Shown one piece after another: positions 12,629-23,822 of a stretch of DNA of 64,000 nt. The position numbers and the translations under genes are program-made. The notes beneath the pieces are model-generated. The model was not told where the DNA came from and did no database searches. It saw only the letters and a list, made by a program, of their open reading frames with translations. Positions within the stretch are counted from its first letter, which is position 1, and every line of letters starts with the position of its first letter. Source of the stretch: Sabellastarte sp. h YS-2021 (lineage: Eukaryota; Annelida; Polychaeta; Sabellida; Sabellidae); the NCBI GenBank assembly GCA_964017235.1, contig OZ024936.1, forward strand, positions 89,626,537-89,690,536, written 5' to 3'.

Positions 12629-13675
12629 AAAATGAGTAAATGCTAATTATCTGTAAAAGTATTGCGGATACCCAATTTTTATCAAATAACTCATCTACCT
12701 TTGGGAGAGCTTTCACTTGGTGAAGTTTCAGACCCATAGATAATTACTCACCTATTCAAAATGAGTAAATGCGAATTATCTCTTAAAAGTATTGCAGATA
12801 GCCAATTTTTCTCAAATAACTCCTTCATCTACTTTTGCAAGAGCTTTCACGTGCTGAAGTTTCAGACCCATAGCTAATTACTCGCCTACTCAAAATGAAT
12901 AAATGCGAATTATCTCTAAAATTATTTCTGATAGCCAATTTTTCTCAAATAACTCATTCATCTACTTTTGGGAGAGCTTGAAGTTCCAGATCCGTAGATA
13001 ATTACTCACCTACTCAAAATGAGTAAATGTGAATTATCTCTTAAAAGTATTGCAGATAGCCAATTTTTCTCAAATAACTCATTCACCTACTTTTGGAAGA
13101 GCTTTCAGATGGTAAGTTTCAGACCCATAGCTAATTACTCACCTACTCAAAATGAATAAATGCGAATTATCTCTAAAAGTATTGCAGATAGCCAACTTTT
13201 CTCAAATAACTCATTCACCTACTTTTGGGAGAGCTTTCACTTGATGAAGTTTCAGACCCATAGGTAATTATTCACCTACTCAAAATGAGTAAATGCTAAT
13301 TATCTCTAAAAGTATTGCGGATACCCAATTTTTCTCAAATAACTCATTCATCTACTTTTGGGAGAGCTTTCACTTGGTAAGTTTCAGACCCGTAGTTAAT
13401 TATTCACCTACTCAAAATGAGTAAATGCTAATTATCTCTGAAAGTATTGCGGATACCCAATTTTTATCAAATAACCCATTCATCTACTTTTGGGACAGCT
13501 TTCACATAGTGAAGTTTCAGACCTGTAGGTAATTACTCACCTACTCAAAATGAGTAAATGTGAATTATCTCTTAAAAGTATTGAACATAGCCAATTTTTC
13601 TCAAATAACTCATTCACCTACTCTTGGGAGAGCTTTTACTTGGTGAAGTTTCAGACCCGTAGCTAATTATATATG
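12629..13675 (+). repeat. Satellite of about 133 bp, eight monomers
   Basis: Monomers start with AAAATGARTAAATG at 12629, 12758, 12892, 13016, 13149, 13282, 13414 and 13547, giving spacings of 124-134 bases. Each carries the blocks AATTATCT, CAAATAACTCATTCA and AGCTTTCAC. Identity between monomers is high but imperfect. It lies within the DIRS family 2 relic. Confidence 0.9.
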
Positions 13676-14755
13676 CTATGTTTAGTGAAAATGTGAAAAA
13701 TCACAAATATCTCACAAACTATAAGAGATAGAGCAATTTAGAGCGAATTTTTGAGCCACAGGGTAGTACAACGGTATCCTATGCTGTTGGGTTTGGTGAA
13801 CTTTGGCCTACTTTTGACTGAGTAATAGCACTTTTACCTAATATAATTATATGGCTTATAACTCTCAAACTATTGCATTTAGAGTATTTTGTTCCAATAT
13901 GTTGTTCAACTACTTTGTCACAGCTACAACATGGTCAGTAGTTTGGAAGTGTATCTCCATAGCTAAGTGAGTAATAGATCTTGTCCAAGCTATATCTCGG
14001 AAACCGTAAGGTGTAGAAAGTTGATAATTGGTAGGAACATTGGTTAGGGGATGTAGGTGTGCAACGTCATTGTCTGACCTTGATTTGACCCTTGACCTGG
14101 CCGTAGTGGCCTTGACCTATAAAATCTTGTATGGGCTATTTAATGCTCGGCGGGAGATACACACCGCGGCAGTGGTGTTATTTCTCTTGAAGTCCACTTG
14201 GAAGCCATTTCTTCAAGGTCGCCTGCACTTTACACTTCTTCAGTGATTCTGTTACATGAAAAGTCCGGCCGGACATTCTGTCCTAAGACTAGGAAAACGT
14301 TTAGGACATTTTCGGAGAATTTAGGACAGAATTCTTGTCAATCAAATTTTCATTCTACAGGTTGCTAAAATTAAGTCATTAAAGTCAATGACCCTTTATG
14401 AATGGCATATAAAGTAAAATTTACTGAATCATAATAAAAATCTCATTTTAGTTAAAATGTCAAAAAGTCTTTATGATGTTCAATGATCATCATGTATTAC
14501 TAAAATGAGAACTCACGGCCACAGAACCTAAGTATGGTGAATCGGTGATCCATGAGATTTTCATGCTATTAAAATGTCCACTGGCAGTAAATATTACAGC
14601 TAGCAAATAAACTTTCAATCTGATTTTTTTTCAGTGCAATTATTAATAAAAAGAAATATTAATCAAAGCAAAAATTCAGAATATTACAGTAAAATTTATG
14701 TGGAACCCTACAGAAAACAAAATCTACAATTACACGAAAATACCAGACGACCATA

Positions 14756-15205
14756 ATTAATATTCATGAGAAGATATGAGGACACAGATTTTCCCTGGGA
14801 TTTCCTTGCAATATTTTATAAAATGGAAGCATAGACGAAAATCAAATAATTTAAACTCGAGAACTCACGGCCATAGCACCCAAGTCATTAATATTCATGA
14901 GAAGATATGAGGACACAGATTTTCCATTTGATTTCCTTGCAATATTTTTTAAAATGGAAGCATAGACGAAAAGCAAATAATTTAAACTCGAGAACTCACG
15001 GCCATAGCACCCAAGTCATTAATATTCATGACAAGATACGAGGACACAGATTTCCCCTGGGATTTCCTTGCAATATTTTATAAAATGGAAGCATAGGCGA
15101 AGATCAAATACTTTAAACTCGAGAACTCACGGCCACAGCACCCAAGTCATTAATATTTATGAGAAGATGTGAGGACACGGATTTCCCCTGGGATTTCCTT
15201 GCAGA
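14756..15205 (+). repeat. Satellite of about 131 bp, 3.4 copies
   Basis: ATTAATATTCATGA recurs at 14756, 14887, 15018 and (as TTTATGA) 15149, always 131 bases apart, with the shared block GAGAACTCACGGCCA. A lone fragment of that block lies at about 14502. Confidence 0.9.
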
Positions 15206-15459
15206 TCACGTGGCTTGTCACGAGATTTCATAAAAGACGTCTAGACCTTTCTACAATAAAAAAGTTTAAAATCACGTAGATCTCGCGAGATTTTAGGGTT
15301 GTAACGTGACTTCATATTTTGTAAATAAAAAGACGTCTAGATCTTCTATTATCGCCCACGGATACGACTCGGACAATATGTCCTAATATTCTACTTAAAA
15401 TTCGGGGTTTTGTTGCAAAATTCGGTCAATGACCGATGGCCGACACGAATCTGAAACCC

Positions 15460-17500
15460 TGTTCTTTAGTGTCATCTCAGGACACTTTGATTTTCCTTCT
15501 CAAAGGTGCTCTGTATTGTCCATTCTTTGATCCCTCTATGAAGGTTTATTTAAGATGGTTCTATCCTGGGAACTATGTCTTTACATACCTCCCTTTAATT
15601 CCCTAGTTTTTACATCTACTTTCATGGATGTTTCACTGCAGGGTTTGGGAGTTCTTTGTGCTCTGTGGACCACCTAAGGTCTATTTTTGATGTAGCAGTC
15701 CAGTCTGTTCATCAGTTCTAGAGCTCATAGCTGTCCTTTTTGTTCAGACATTTGTTCCTGTATTATCCTTTCATCAAAGGATCATCCTTTCAGCCTCAAA
15801 CAACACACATGTCTTGTTCTCAAGACATTTGTTCCTCACTTGTCCTTTCTTTAAGGGACACTTCAGATAGTTTCAGGTAACACTGTTGTCTGTGCTTTCT
15901 TTTTTTATATCAAGAGAGCTTCCACTCTTGGGACATGTGTATCTATTTTGGCACCTTTTGCCATTATTTTTACAAGAACAAATCTGTTCTTCCACCTTCT
16001 CATGTTCCAGGGGCATGAATCCTTGGCAGACCATCTCTGGAGGTCTTATCTCACCTTTCATATAAAGTGGTCTCTCTATTCTTGGATCTTCAGACTTCAG
16101 ACTTCTCATCTGATTTAGATATCTTTTGCCATGTGATTCAATCACAAGCTGCTCTTGCATGTGCCTCCTGTGCTAGATCCTTAGGCTCTGGCAACAGATG
16201 CCCTGGAGTGCTTTGGTCCGGAGTACTTGTTTCACTCCTTCCCTCCTTCAGCTCTTTGTCCTCTATCGCCAGGAAGTTAATCAACTTTCAGAGCTGTACC
16301 ATTCTTCTTGTAGCCTTCCTTGTAGCCAAGTTTTTGGCCTCAAGATCTCCTTTAAGAAAGCCATTGGCTCTTCCGCTTATTCTTCTATAACAATCTCATC
16401 TAGAGTTTTGTTATTAATTTTTATGGAGTTCCTTTCTTCAAGCTTTCTGGCTGAAGTCTCCTTTAAGAAGAATTTTCACAGGAGGGGTCTTGGAGGATTT
16501 TTATCCTCCATTACTGTCTATGATGCACTGTGGAACTGCATCAAAAACTTGTGAGGAACATGGCCATTCTGCCATGCCTTAACTGTCCCTTTCATTGCTG
16601 TTTGTTCCTTTTAAGGAGTTATTTTTCAGACAATGGGGATACAGGTCAGCTCTCTCCAGGTACTACTTGGAGTTGGGTTCTTATAGGCAGCTTGGAAGTC
16701 TATTTTTAGAGCTTCTTTAAGTCCACACTAAGGGTAGTCGTCACCTACCTTTTGGTACTTAAACCTTGGTTCTGCAGGCTCTTACCAAGGCTCCTCTTGA
16801 ACCCTGTTTACTTGCTGAGCCAAGTTTTTCACATATTAGACAGTCTTTCTTACTCCCTTTCTTTGGGAAGGAGAAGGATTGATTTTGATTCCTTTATTTA
16901 AAGGTTTTCTCCCACTCTCTAGGGATGGCCTAAGTCATCCTTAAGTCAGATCTTACTTTCCTGGCTTAAGCCAGTTATCTTCAGAAGGCTCTTCCTGCTT
17001 TGACTTTTTGTCTTTGGTCAAGGATGACTTAGAGGACCTCTCCTTTCCTACTGTCAGATTCCTAAGATACTATCTATCTAGCTATTCTGACTTTCTTAGG
17101 AGGATTTCTTCTTGGTCTTTCTTCTAAAGTTCAAAGAGGGTGATATTGCTGCTCAGACAATATCTTTTTGGATAACATTTTATCCTTTATTCCCTCTAAC
17201 TCTGTTCCACATGTGAAGGCCCATGATGTTTTTGCCCAGGTTTCATTCTGGTCTCTTCGGTGGTTTCCCACTGCTTCACATCATGGGGGATTCCTCTCGG
17301 GATTCTTGCACTTCACTTATTTTCCTTCAGAGATGTTGTTCTTAAGAATCTCTATGATTTCTTAAGTGTAGTGGACTTTTGTTTCCACTCAGCCCATTCT
17401 CTCTCGTCTACTTAAATTCCTCAATTTAAGTTATTCTGAGACTTTTTAGTCTCAGAAAAAGGGGGGGGTGGCATTTTCCTTTTAGGGATTCTGTTCATCT
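15460..17500 (+). pseudogene. Decayed DIRS recombinase region, family 2
   Basis: Translated fragments match the recombinase of copy C in order: KAPLEP near 16785 (copy C: KAPFEP), LRYYLS near 17070 (LRYYLD) and VKAHDV near 17215 (VKAHDI) followed by HFTYFPSEM near 17310 (TFTNFYLKD). The first catalytic-arginine motif is lost and many stops are present. No functional product is possible. The rest of the stretch, 15470-16700, reads as featureless T-rich relic. Confidence 0.6.
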
Positions 17501-17701
17501 CCATTTTCAGAACCATGCTTCTTAGTGCCTCTTGGCATGTTCCTGGTCTGAGCACATTGGCATATTTATGCCCTCTCCTTTGAGCTGACCTAATAGGGTG
17601 TAGACAGCAGTGCTGAAGTTCTTGCAGTGGTTAATTCTACTCATTTAACTCAATAGAGTTTTTTCTTCAGCACAGAGGTTTTGGGTTCAATTGCATATAT
17701 T

Positions 17702-17796
17702 TGCATTATATGACATTTTTATGAAATAAAATTTCATATTTTTAAATGTAAAATACATTTTTATGAAGAAAAATGTACATACTTACCATATGAAAA
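17702..17796. repeat. Internal complementary region, DIRS family 2
   Basis: ACATTTTTATGAAATAAAA is the reverse complement of the left tip. It abuts TTTCATATTTTTAAATG and what follows, the reverse complement of the right tip, so the joint defines both element ends. Confidence 0.85.
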
Positions 17797-17864
17797 TAGC
17801 AAATCACCCTCCCGCCTGCCCAGCTTTTAAAAGACCTTTTTCCAGCATTTATGTTTATTCACAA

Positions 17865-18099
17865 AAAGAAGGAACTATTTCTGTATTACTGCGCATGGCA
17901 GAGTGAATTGGGTCACCAGGGGTCAAAGGGTAGCAAGTATATAGGTTTAAAGAGGGTCTCCCCTCATATTTTAAATTCTATGTACGGTGTACGTGGCGGT
18001 CACCGAATGCCAAGCAAAGCTTACCCAAGTGTTTTCATATGGTAAGTATTATATACATTTTTCTTCATAAAAATGTATTTTACATTTAAAAATATGAAA
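17865..18099 (+). repeat. Right inverted terminal repeat, DIRS family 2
   Basis: Inverted copy of 3201-3420. Toward the end it carries TATGGTAAGTATT, a splice-donor-like word, then an AT-rich tip ending AAATATGAAA. Confidence 0.85.
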
Positions 18100-18240
18100 T
18101 TTTTAGTCTGAAATGCAGTAAAATCTACAAAAATATGAGATAAAATGTCAGTTTCTTCAAATGAAAGTTTTGTTTCAAATATTTCAAGTTCTAATATTTT
18201 AAGTTCTTATATGTACTGCCATTTTAGATGCTAGGTATAC
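18100..18240 (+). mobile_element. MITE M1, right half
   Basis: Matches the interior of the M1 elements at about 24040 and 39070 (AAATCTRCAAAAATA, TTTCTTCAAAT and TTTCAAATATTT blocks). It continues where the left half at 3041-3200 stops. The M1 right terminus itself is lost or truncated near 18240. Confidence 0.65.
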
Positions 18241-18695
18241 AGTATTTATCAGCCCTAATGCCACTTGAAATTTGTTTTGTTTTATTTATCCATTAAACTG
18301 CATCAGCCCCAGGAGATTTACATGGTGAAATAAGGTACATGTCTTTTAATATCCATCTTGGGAACATTTCATTTTGTGAGTGGTAAGGTTCTTATGGCTG
18401 CAGGTTCCAGAGATGTAAACAAGACCAGAAGGGGTTTTGGTCTAGTAGGGCAAGCTGCAAAGACATCCGAGACATGAGTAGTGCACTGAAGCTGTCAGCC
18501 ATCCAAGTATTAATGTAGCCCATTGCCACTTATCTTCAGTGAAGCTAAAGATACTCATTACACGATGTCACAATTTATGAAAGTTCACAGACATAAAAAA
18601 AACAACAAAAAAGTAATCTTTAGAAGCGCTAGCCTAGCTAGAGCACGTGCTTAATAAGGTTATACTAGGTATTTTTATGGAAAGTGTATATGTTT

Positions 18696-21131
18696 TCAGA
18701 AACATTCCTTTGCTGCTTCAGTGAGGCTCTCCGCAGTGTGAGGTAATGCAATGGCTTGTGTTTGTAGCCAGGTTTTGGCCTTGGCAGCAATCATTTCCCA
18801 CTCGTCTGCTTTGTTGGTGCATATTTTCTCCAGCCAGGTTATCACCAGGATAGTGGCCCACACTGAGCTGCTCTTCACTGGGCACATTTTCCCCTTCGAT
18901 TCAATTTGGATCAACTTCAGTAAATCCTCATCCAGTTCCCATGAGCCATCAAATTTCTGCAGAGAAATAATGGATTCCAGTGCACTCTGTGTATTGATGT
19001 TTCCATCTTGTGACATTCTGCATGAATATGATAGTTTAGCTTTCTTACGTTTAATTTCAGTGTTTGACTTAAACGTAATTGCACCTTTAAATGAATAGGC
19101 CCCAGTCTGTGTTACACCAGTGTCATCACACTGTACATTTGCCATATGTGCTATTTGCTGTGGGCGAGGTTTACCAAATCCTTGTGACGTCATCATTGAC
19201 ATGCCAGGAAGTTGCATACGTCTTACACAGTACGGTACTGGAATAAGTCTGCCCAATCCCCTACCTCTTCCCATTGGTATAGTATGCCTGTATGTATGGT
19301 TAGGACCAGAATATGAATGCCACAGTGGCATACCATTTTGATCACAGACTTTTTCTTTGGTTTTCATGTCCACACCAAAGAAAGCTGTGTAGTTGGAGAC
19401 TATATTGGATGCCAAGCTCAAAAGGACCATCTTCTGCTTTGTTGGGGTAGTTGAATTTCCAGGCATTTGATCATCTGTTAGCTCCAGTTGTTTGATTTGC
19501 ATCTTTGCTGCAGTTCTGTGCAACAAAAGGTCATCACTGCTCTGTACTGCCTCTTCAGACAAAACCAGCTGCTGTTCAGTGAATTGGTCCCCAATCTGTG
19601 CTCTCAATATTGCAGAAAGCTCAGTACATGGCATACTGGGATCATCCTTTTGCATCACACCGTAAGCCACTAAATGTTCTCCAGCAAACAAAACAGGTAG
19701 GTGTTCTGGAATGGTTGTTACAGCGAAGCCGTCAGGTACACACCACTCTACTGACACAGAAGTCGTCGAAGGTTGTGTAGCGAGTTTCAAGCAGGATATA
19801 ATCTTTGGTTGAAGCCTGTCAGAGCCTGTCACAAACTCTGCTTTTCCTTTTCCTGCCCGTGCAATACCTTTTACCAGTGATGTTGAAACTCCCGTTCCAA
19901 TACCAAAAGCAAACAGCCTTGTGTGATTGGCATGTGTCTTGACCAGGTTTATAACTGCCTGTGTATTAGAGACCATCCCATCAGTAAGTACAAAGAGTTG
20001 TCTTGGGTAGTTATCCCTCCTTGTCATGCTTTCAAAGATATGCTTGAGGGGTCCCAGTATTTCTGTTCCCCCCATGTCTGCATTCATGGTCTTCTGAAGT
20101 CTGATGGCCTGCTCAAGTGTCTGTTCGTTGTACTTTTGGCTTTCCGGGAACAAGGTACTGAAATTGTTGCCAAAGCTCACAATGTTAAAGTAGCAGGCAA
20201 CAGGAAGACTTTTAAGGAAGAGCAGAAGAGTTGCCTTTGCTTGGTTTATGTTGTCACCTCTCATGGAGCCAGACCTGTCTACAAGGAATATGAATTCAGC
20301 GTTTGCTGTTGTGGCACTCCTGTCAATATCTGGGTAGAAGTTCAACATTATAACATCATTTTGTAAGATTCCAGTTCGACCTTCTGCACCAGGTTCCAAG
20401 GTCATTACTGACTTATGTGGATTTTCATACACAACACGTAGGTCTAGATCTTCCTTCTGATTGAAAGAGTTTGTTAAAGTAACAGAAATTTTATTCTCTT
20501 CTTCTCGTTTCCACCGAATGGGAGCCAACTGAGAACTAATATCCTTGACTTGCAATCTACTGACAATTTGTGCATTGAACTGACAATCACACTGTACTGG
20601 TATTGCTCCTTGCTGTGTAGGCAACAGGCTGGTAGAACTCACTCCAACGCCTTCTTCACTTGGGGTATATCTTGGATTCAGGGTTCTAGGTAGCACAAAG
20701 CGTACAGCCCCTTCATCATCGAAATTCAACTGGACCACATACGCAAACTTGATTATGGCAGTTTTCCCTGCAGGCAGACAACCAACACTCATGTGAAAGA
20801 TATCTCCAGCAGTCTCATCTTCATGTAGAAGGAAAGCAGTGTGGCCTTGGCTTATGGCCTCCTGATAGCTTTCTTTGGCCTGTTCTTTTTCTTGACATTC
20901 CCCAACTATATGCTTGCCATCTATTTCCACATCAAATTTGTATACTGCCGAGTCATCATCCATTGGAAATACAAATTCTGCCTCGATTGCAGCATTTTCC
21001 TCATTTTTGTAAACAAGAGTAGATTTCACTGAGGCTATTGTATCACATATTGTAATGTCAGTGCTTGTGCTTTCCATAAAAAGTGGTTTAGATGTAGATC
21101 TGCATTTTAATCCATATGATTTGCTGTACAT
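18696..21131 (-). CDS. VWA5A-like protein (VIT and VWA domains), intact, single exon
   Basis: An uninterrupted 811-residue protein. Residues 1-136 form a VIT (vault/inter-alpha-trypsin) domain and residues 278-440 a von Willebrand factor A domain. The metal-binding MIDAS residues are present: D285-R-S287-G-S289, T356 and D384. Residues 720-811 resemble the conserved tail of VWA5A and PARP4 (WELDEDLLKL, WATILVITWL). There is no signal peptide or membrane segment, so a cytoplasmic role is likely. The molecular function of the VWA5A family is poorly known; it has been linked to tumour suppression in humans. Length is close to human VWA5A (about 790). The start is the first ATG before the VIT domain. 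The mammalian gene has many introns; this copy has none, suggesting an ancient retrocopy or an intronless lineage. Family assignment is firm; exact orthology is not. Confidence 0.92.
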   Translation of the reverse strand: MYSKSYGLKCRSTSKPLFMESTSTDITICDTIASVKSTLVYKNEENAAIEAEFVFPMDDDSAVYKFDVEIDGKHIVGECQEKEQAKESYQEAISQGHTAFLLHEDETAGDIFHMSVGCLPAGKTAIIKFAYVVQLNFDDEGAVRFVLPRTLNPRYTPSEEGVGVSSTSLLPTQQGAIPVQCDCQFNAQIVSRLQVKDISSQLAPIRWKREEENKISVTLTNSFNQKEDLDLRVVYENPHKSVMTLEPGAEGRTGILQNDVIMLNFYPDIDRSATTANAEFIFLVDRSGSMRGDNINQAKATLLLFLKSLPVACYFNIVSFGNNFSTLFPESQKYNEQTLEQAIRLQKTMNADMGGTEILGPLKHIFESMTRRDNYPRQLFVLTDGMVSNTQAVINLVKTHANHTRLFAFGIGTGVSTSLVKGIARAGKGKAEFVTGSDRLQPKIISCLKLATQPSTTSVSVEWCVPDGFAVTTIPEHLPVLFAGEHLVAYGVMQKDDPSMPCTELSAILRAQIGDQFTEQQLVLSEEAVQSSDDLLLHRTAAKMQIKQLELTDDQMPGNSTTPTKQKMVLLSLASNIVSNYTAFFGVDMKTKEKVCDQNGMPLWHSYSGPNHTYRHTIPMGRGRGLGRLIPVPYCVRRMQLPGMSMMTSQGFGKPRPQQIAHMANVQCDDTGVTQTGAYSFKGAITFKSNTEIKRKKAKLSYSCRMSQDGNINTQSALESIISLQKFDGSWELDEDLLKLIQIESKGKMCPVKSSSVWATILVITWLEKICTNKADEWEMIAAKAKTWLQTQAIALPHTAESLTEAAKECF

Positions 21132-21160
21132 CTTGTAGTTTTTCTGTGTTTGTTAAATTC

Positions 21161-21170
21161 TTTATATAGT
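21161..21170 (-). promoter_or_regulatory. TATA-like box upstream of VWA5A-like gene 1
   Basis: On the minus strand CTATATAAAG lies about 30-40 bases before the ATG. The second gene copy has CTCTATAAAG at the same place. If used, the 5' leader would be almost absent, so it may be coincidental. Confidence 0.3.
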
Positions 21171-23822
21171 AAAACTACAGAGACTGCAGATCCAAGAAGG
21201 TTGTCACTTTTTTGCTGACACAGCACACACCATTACATACCATAATAATAGTGTATGAAACATTTTTACTGTATCTTTATTTAGTTCCTCATAATGCAAA
21301 GGTTCTACAGTAATACTCATGAATACTGCAACATTTTCAAACTGCTGATGTAACACAATTGTATGAATACAAAGGCATTTATGTACCATTAGAGTTCGAT
21401 GACAATAGGGAAATCTCTCAGACAAGAGTGTCTCAATAAACAAATACTCTCAAGTGGCTGTTATACTTTGACGATCCAATCGTAATCCACCTCCACGATT
21501 GACAAAATTGGTTGATCGGGGTTATTGCTCCCAAATGACTGGTGGAATTCACGATAGGTTTTTGAGCTACATTATGATTGGTGCTGAAAACCTTGGTTCC
21601 CGAAAACATTACAGTTGTTTTTCTGATCCATCTGATTGGTTCCTGAAATGTTCCCCTCAGTTCCCAAATCATCCCAATTGGTTAGGAACCTTATGAAGTC
21701 TGTATGATCACAAGGATTGACTTTAATATTGAAGAAAATATTGCTTTAGGAATGCTAAGATACCTTTAAGATTTAGTTTTCAAACCCAAATCTGATAAGG
21801 ATCTTAGAAGATTGTAGAAGGTATATTAAAAAAATTAAAATAATTTGAACTTATCCAGAAGATACCCGAAGCATTCCGATTGGTTCGCTGATACTCCCGA
21901 TCCATCACTGCCGCTTACAAGTTAGCCCTAAATATTCAAGTCATGGTTTATGAATGTTTGAGGTAGTAGTAGTGGTATGAAGTATTTATAAAGTGCCAAA
22001 CTGATGAAGACATCCTCTAAGGCACTGGTGAAGAGATCAACCTCCCAAACATTACCAAACTGCCGACTTTCAGAATCATTGCCTTAGTGCAACAGGCTCA
22101 TAACAAGGCAAATTTAATAAGATTACAATGTGTACTTGGTGAATAACTTCATGAGAATACAGTCACTGAGAATGACACATATCTAAAAACATCAAAAATC
22201 AATACATTATCTTCCACATGTATTTGCCAACACACACTTGCATTATCAGTATTTGTATCAGCAGTACCTTTGGACCCTGTTAGTTTGCAGAAACGAAGTG
22301 TTTGGAGTGTTTATTTATACTCTGGTTATACACAAACTGTAAGAGATTTTGAAAACATTTCACAATTTTAAGACCAAGAGAATTTATCTCAACTGTAAAC
22401 AAATAAGTATTTCTGAAACATAACATAGTGCTTGACCCCTCTTATGTCTCTGGATACTGAAATTTTGTTGACTGCTTTTTGTTTTGTTGCACCTTAGAGT
22501 CCTCTTTAGACTTTCACCAAGTCCTTTTGTCTTTTGTGTAATATATGGGTACTGTATGACTTTTGGAGAAACAACCAGCCCTGACAAAAGTTTGTTTTTT
22601 CAGAGACTATCCCCTATACTCCAGATTGCTTGTGGTATAATGAACTCCTGTAAGTTTCCAATTTTAATTTGACTATTCTGGTTACTGATGGATAGAAATA
22701 CAAAGACTTGGAGCAAGTCTAAGCTCCTCTTGTATGGGGAGATTAAGCGCTATAAAAGTCCATTAGTCAATTAGAATTGACAAATCTTGATTATTATTGA
22801 CAAATTGTAAGTCAATGTTACTGTGTAAGCTAGGTATTCTAATATTTAGACATTTTATTTATATGGCATGGCTTATTAACTACAGAATCTCTGAGGTGCC
22901 AAATTGTATTTTATATTAAGTGGAAAATACAACTTAGCAAAGCCTATATTTGACTTAATAACTCTTATATTCGACTAAGTATCTCGTATATCCGACTAAG
23001 TATCTCGTATATTCGACTTAGTATCTAGTATATTCAACATAGTGTGCTGTATATTCATATTAGTATCTTGCATATTCGACTTAGTATCTCTTTTTTGGGG
23101 CTTACTCTTAGGTAGCATGTACAAATTATTATCTTGTACATGCAAGTTAATATGAGTTATTATTTGGTAGGTACCAGATAGTGTATTGTAAATTACCGGT
23201 ATATCTTAGTAACTTATATTTATGATTTAGTAAAAAAATGTATATGCGACTCGGTACTTGTATATTGGATTTTAGTAATAGGTAGCATCATCAAATTGTT
23301 GTGTATAACACAATTTACTAAGTAGAATATAGGACTAAGTTATATATATATGAGTTACTGAGTGATATATGCCACATACTTAGTGGAATATACATGTTAT
23401 TAAGTCAAATCTATCAGAACCTAAATCATATATTTGACTTAATATAAAAACATTTTGGCCGCTAAGAGCTTCCATAATTAACTGATAAGCTTCTTGTCAT
23501 GGACAAATAAAAACTGTAGTTTTGATATCACTACAAACACCTGAAGATCTTCTTATTAGTTTTGTAATTGTATATTGAATATATTGTATCGCTTATAGAT
23601 TTGTTCAGTCTAATCTAAATTTACACTTGAATGTTACCATAGATTAAGGGGAAATATTTCAATGTGTGTTTTGTTCAATAGTTTTAACAACTTGTAGATA
23701 CTTGAGTTTGAGGAAGTTTATCAGTCATATGGGTTTTGCTATTTATAGAATAATGGGAATATTTTCATTGACAAAATTTATGAATCATGTGAGAGTCTTT
23801 ATAATGGTGATAATATCTATAA
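21171..23822. other. Upstream region of VWA5A-like gene 1, no coding sequence seen
   Basis: No ORF here looks real. On the minus strand several CCAAT boxes occur (plus-strand ATTGG near 21508, 21576, 21631, 21677 and 21879), and most are kept in the second unit. Region 22945-23100 is a degenerate tandem repeat of about 24 bp built on ATATTCGACTTAGTATCTCG. Confidence 0.5.
22945..23100. repeat. Minisatellite of about 24 bp
   Basis: About six degenerate copies of TATCTCGTATATTCGACTTAG-like sequence. Similar but more decayed words (TATATGA, AAGTTG) occupy the corresponding place in unit 2 near 38000-38180. Confidence 0.65.

Larger units (their letters stand above)
3201..18099 (+). mobile_element. 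DIRS family 2 relic, 14.9 kb, with tandem and satellite expansions
   Basis: The outer 200 bases at each end are inverted copies of each other (3201-3420 against 17865-18099). An internal complementary region at 17702-17796 joins the reverse complements of both tips, the DIRS hallmark. Between them are eroded coding traces in DIRS order: an RT LPFG motif near 4755, an RT tail near 5060, an RNase H trace near 5525, a VDLFATH-like box near 5926 and recombinase traces from about 16780 to 17360. The gag-like region is largely missing. About 9 kb from 6470 to 15460 is non-DIRS repeat DNA. Both flanks belong to one MITE copy, so the whole 14.9 kb behaves as a single insertion. Confidence 0.75.
18390..23822 (-). 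repeat. Segmental duplication, unit 1
   Basis: Matches 33970-38560 in the same orientation, covering the 3' flank, the whole VWA5A-like gene and about 2.7 kb upstream. Coding parts are near-identical; flanks have more small indels. Unit 1 carries a 24-bp minisatellite (22945-23100) that is reduced in unit 2. Confidence 0.9.

Noticed and set aside
12629-13675. CRISPR-like array
   Set aside because: The 133-bp units are contiguous satellite monomers with no constant repeat/unique spacer alternation, in a eukaryotic context.
3201-18099. Maverick/Polinton or Helitron as explanation for the 14.9-kb element
   Set aside because: No integrase, polymerase B, Rep or helicase traces; the internal complementary region and recombinase relics point to DIRS.
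18751-20366. Plus-strand frames of 60-147 codons opposite the VWA5A-like genes
   Set aside because: They are antisense shadows of the 811-codon gene, and the same shadows recur in the duplicate.
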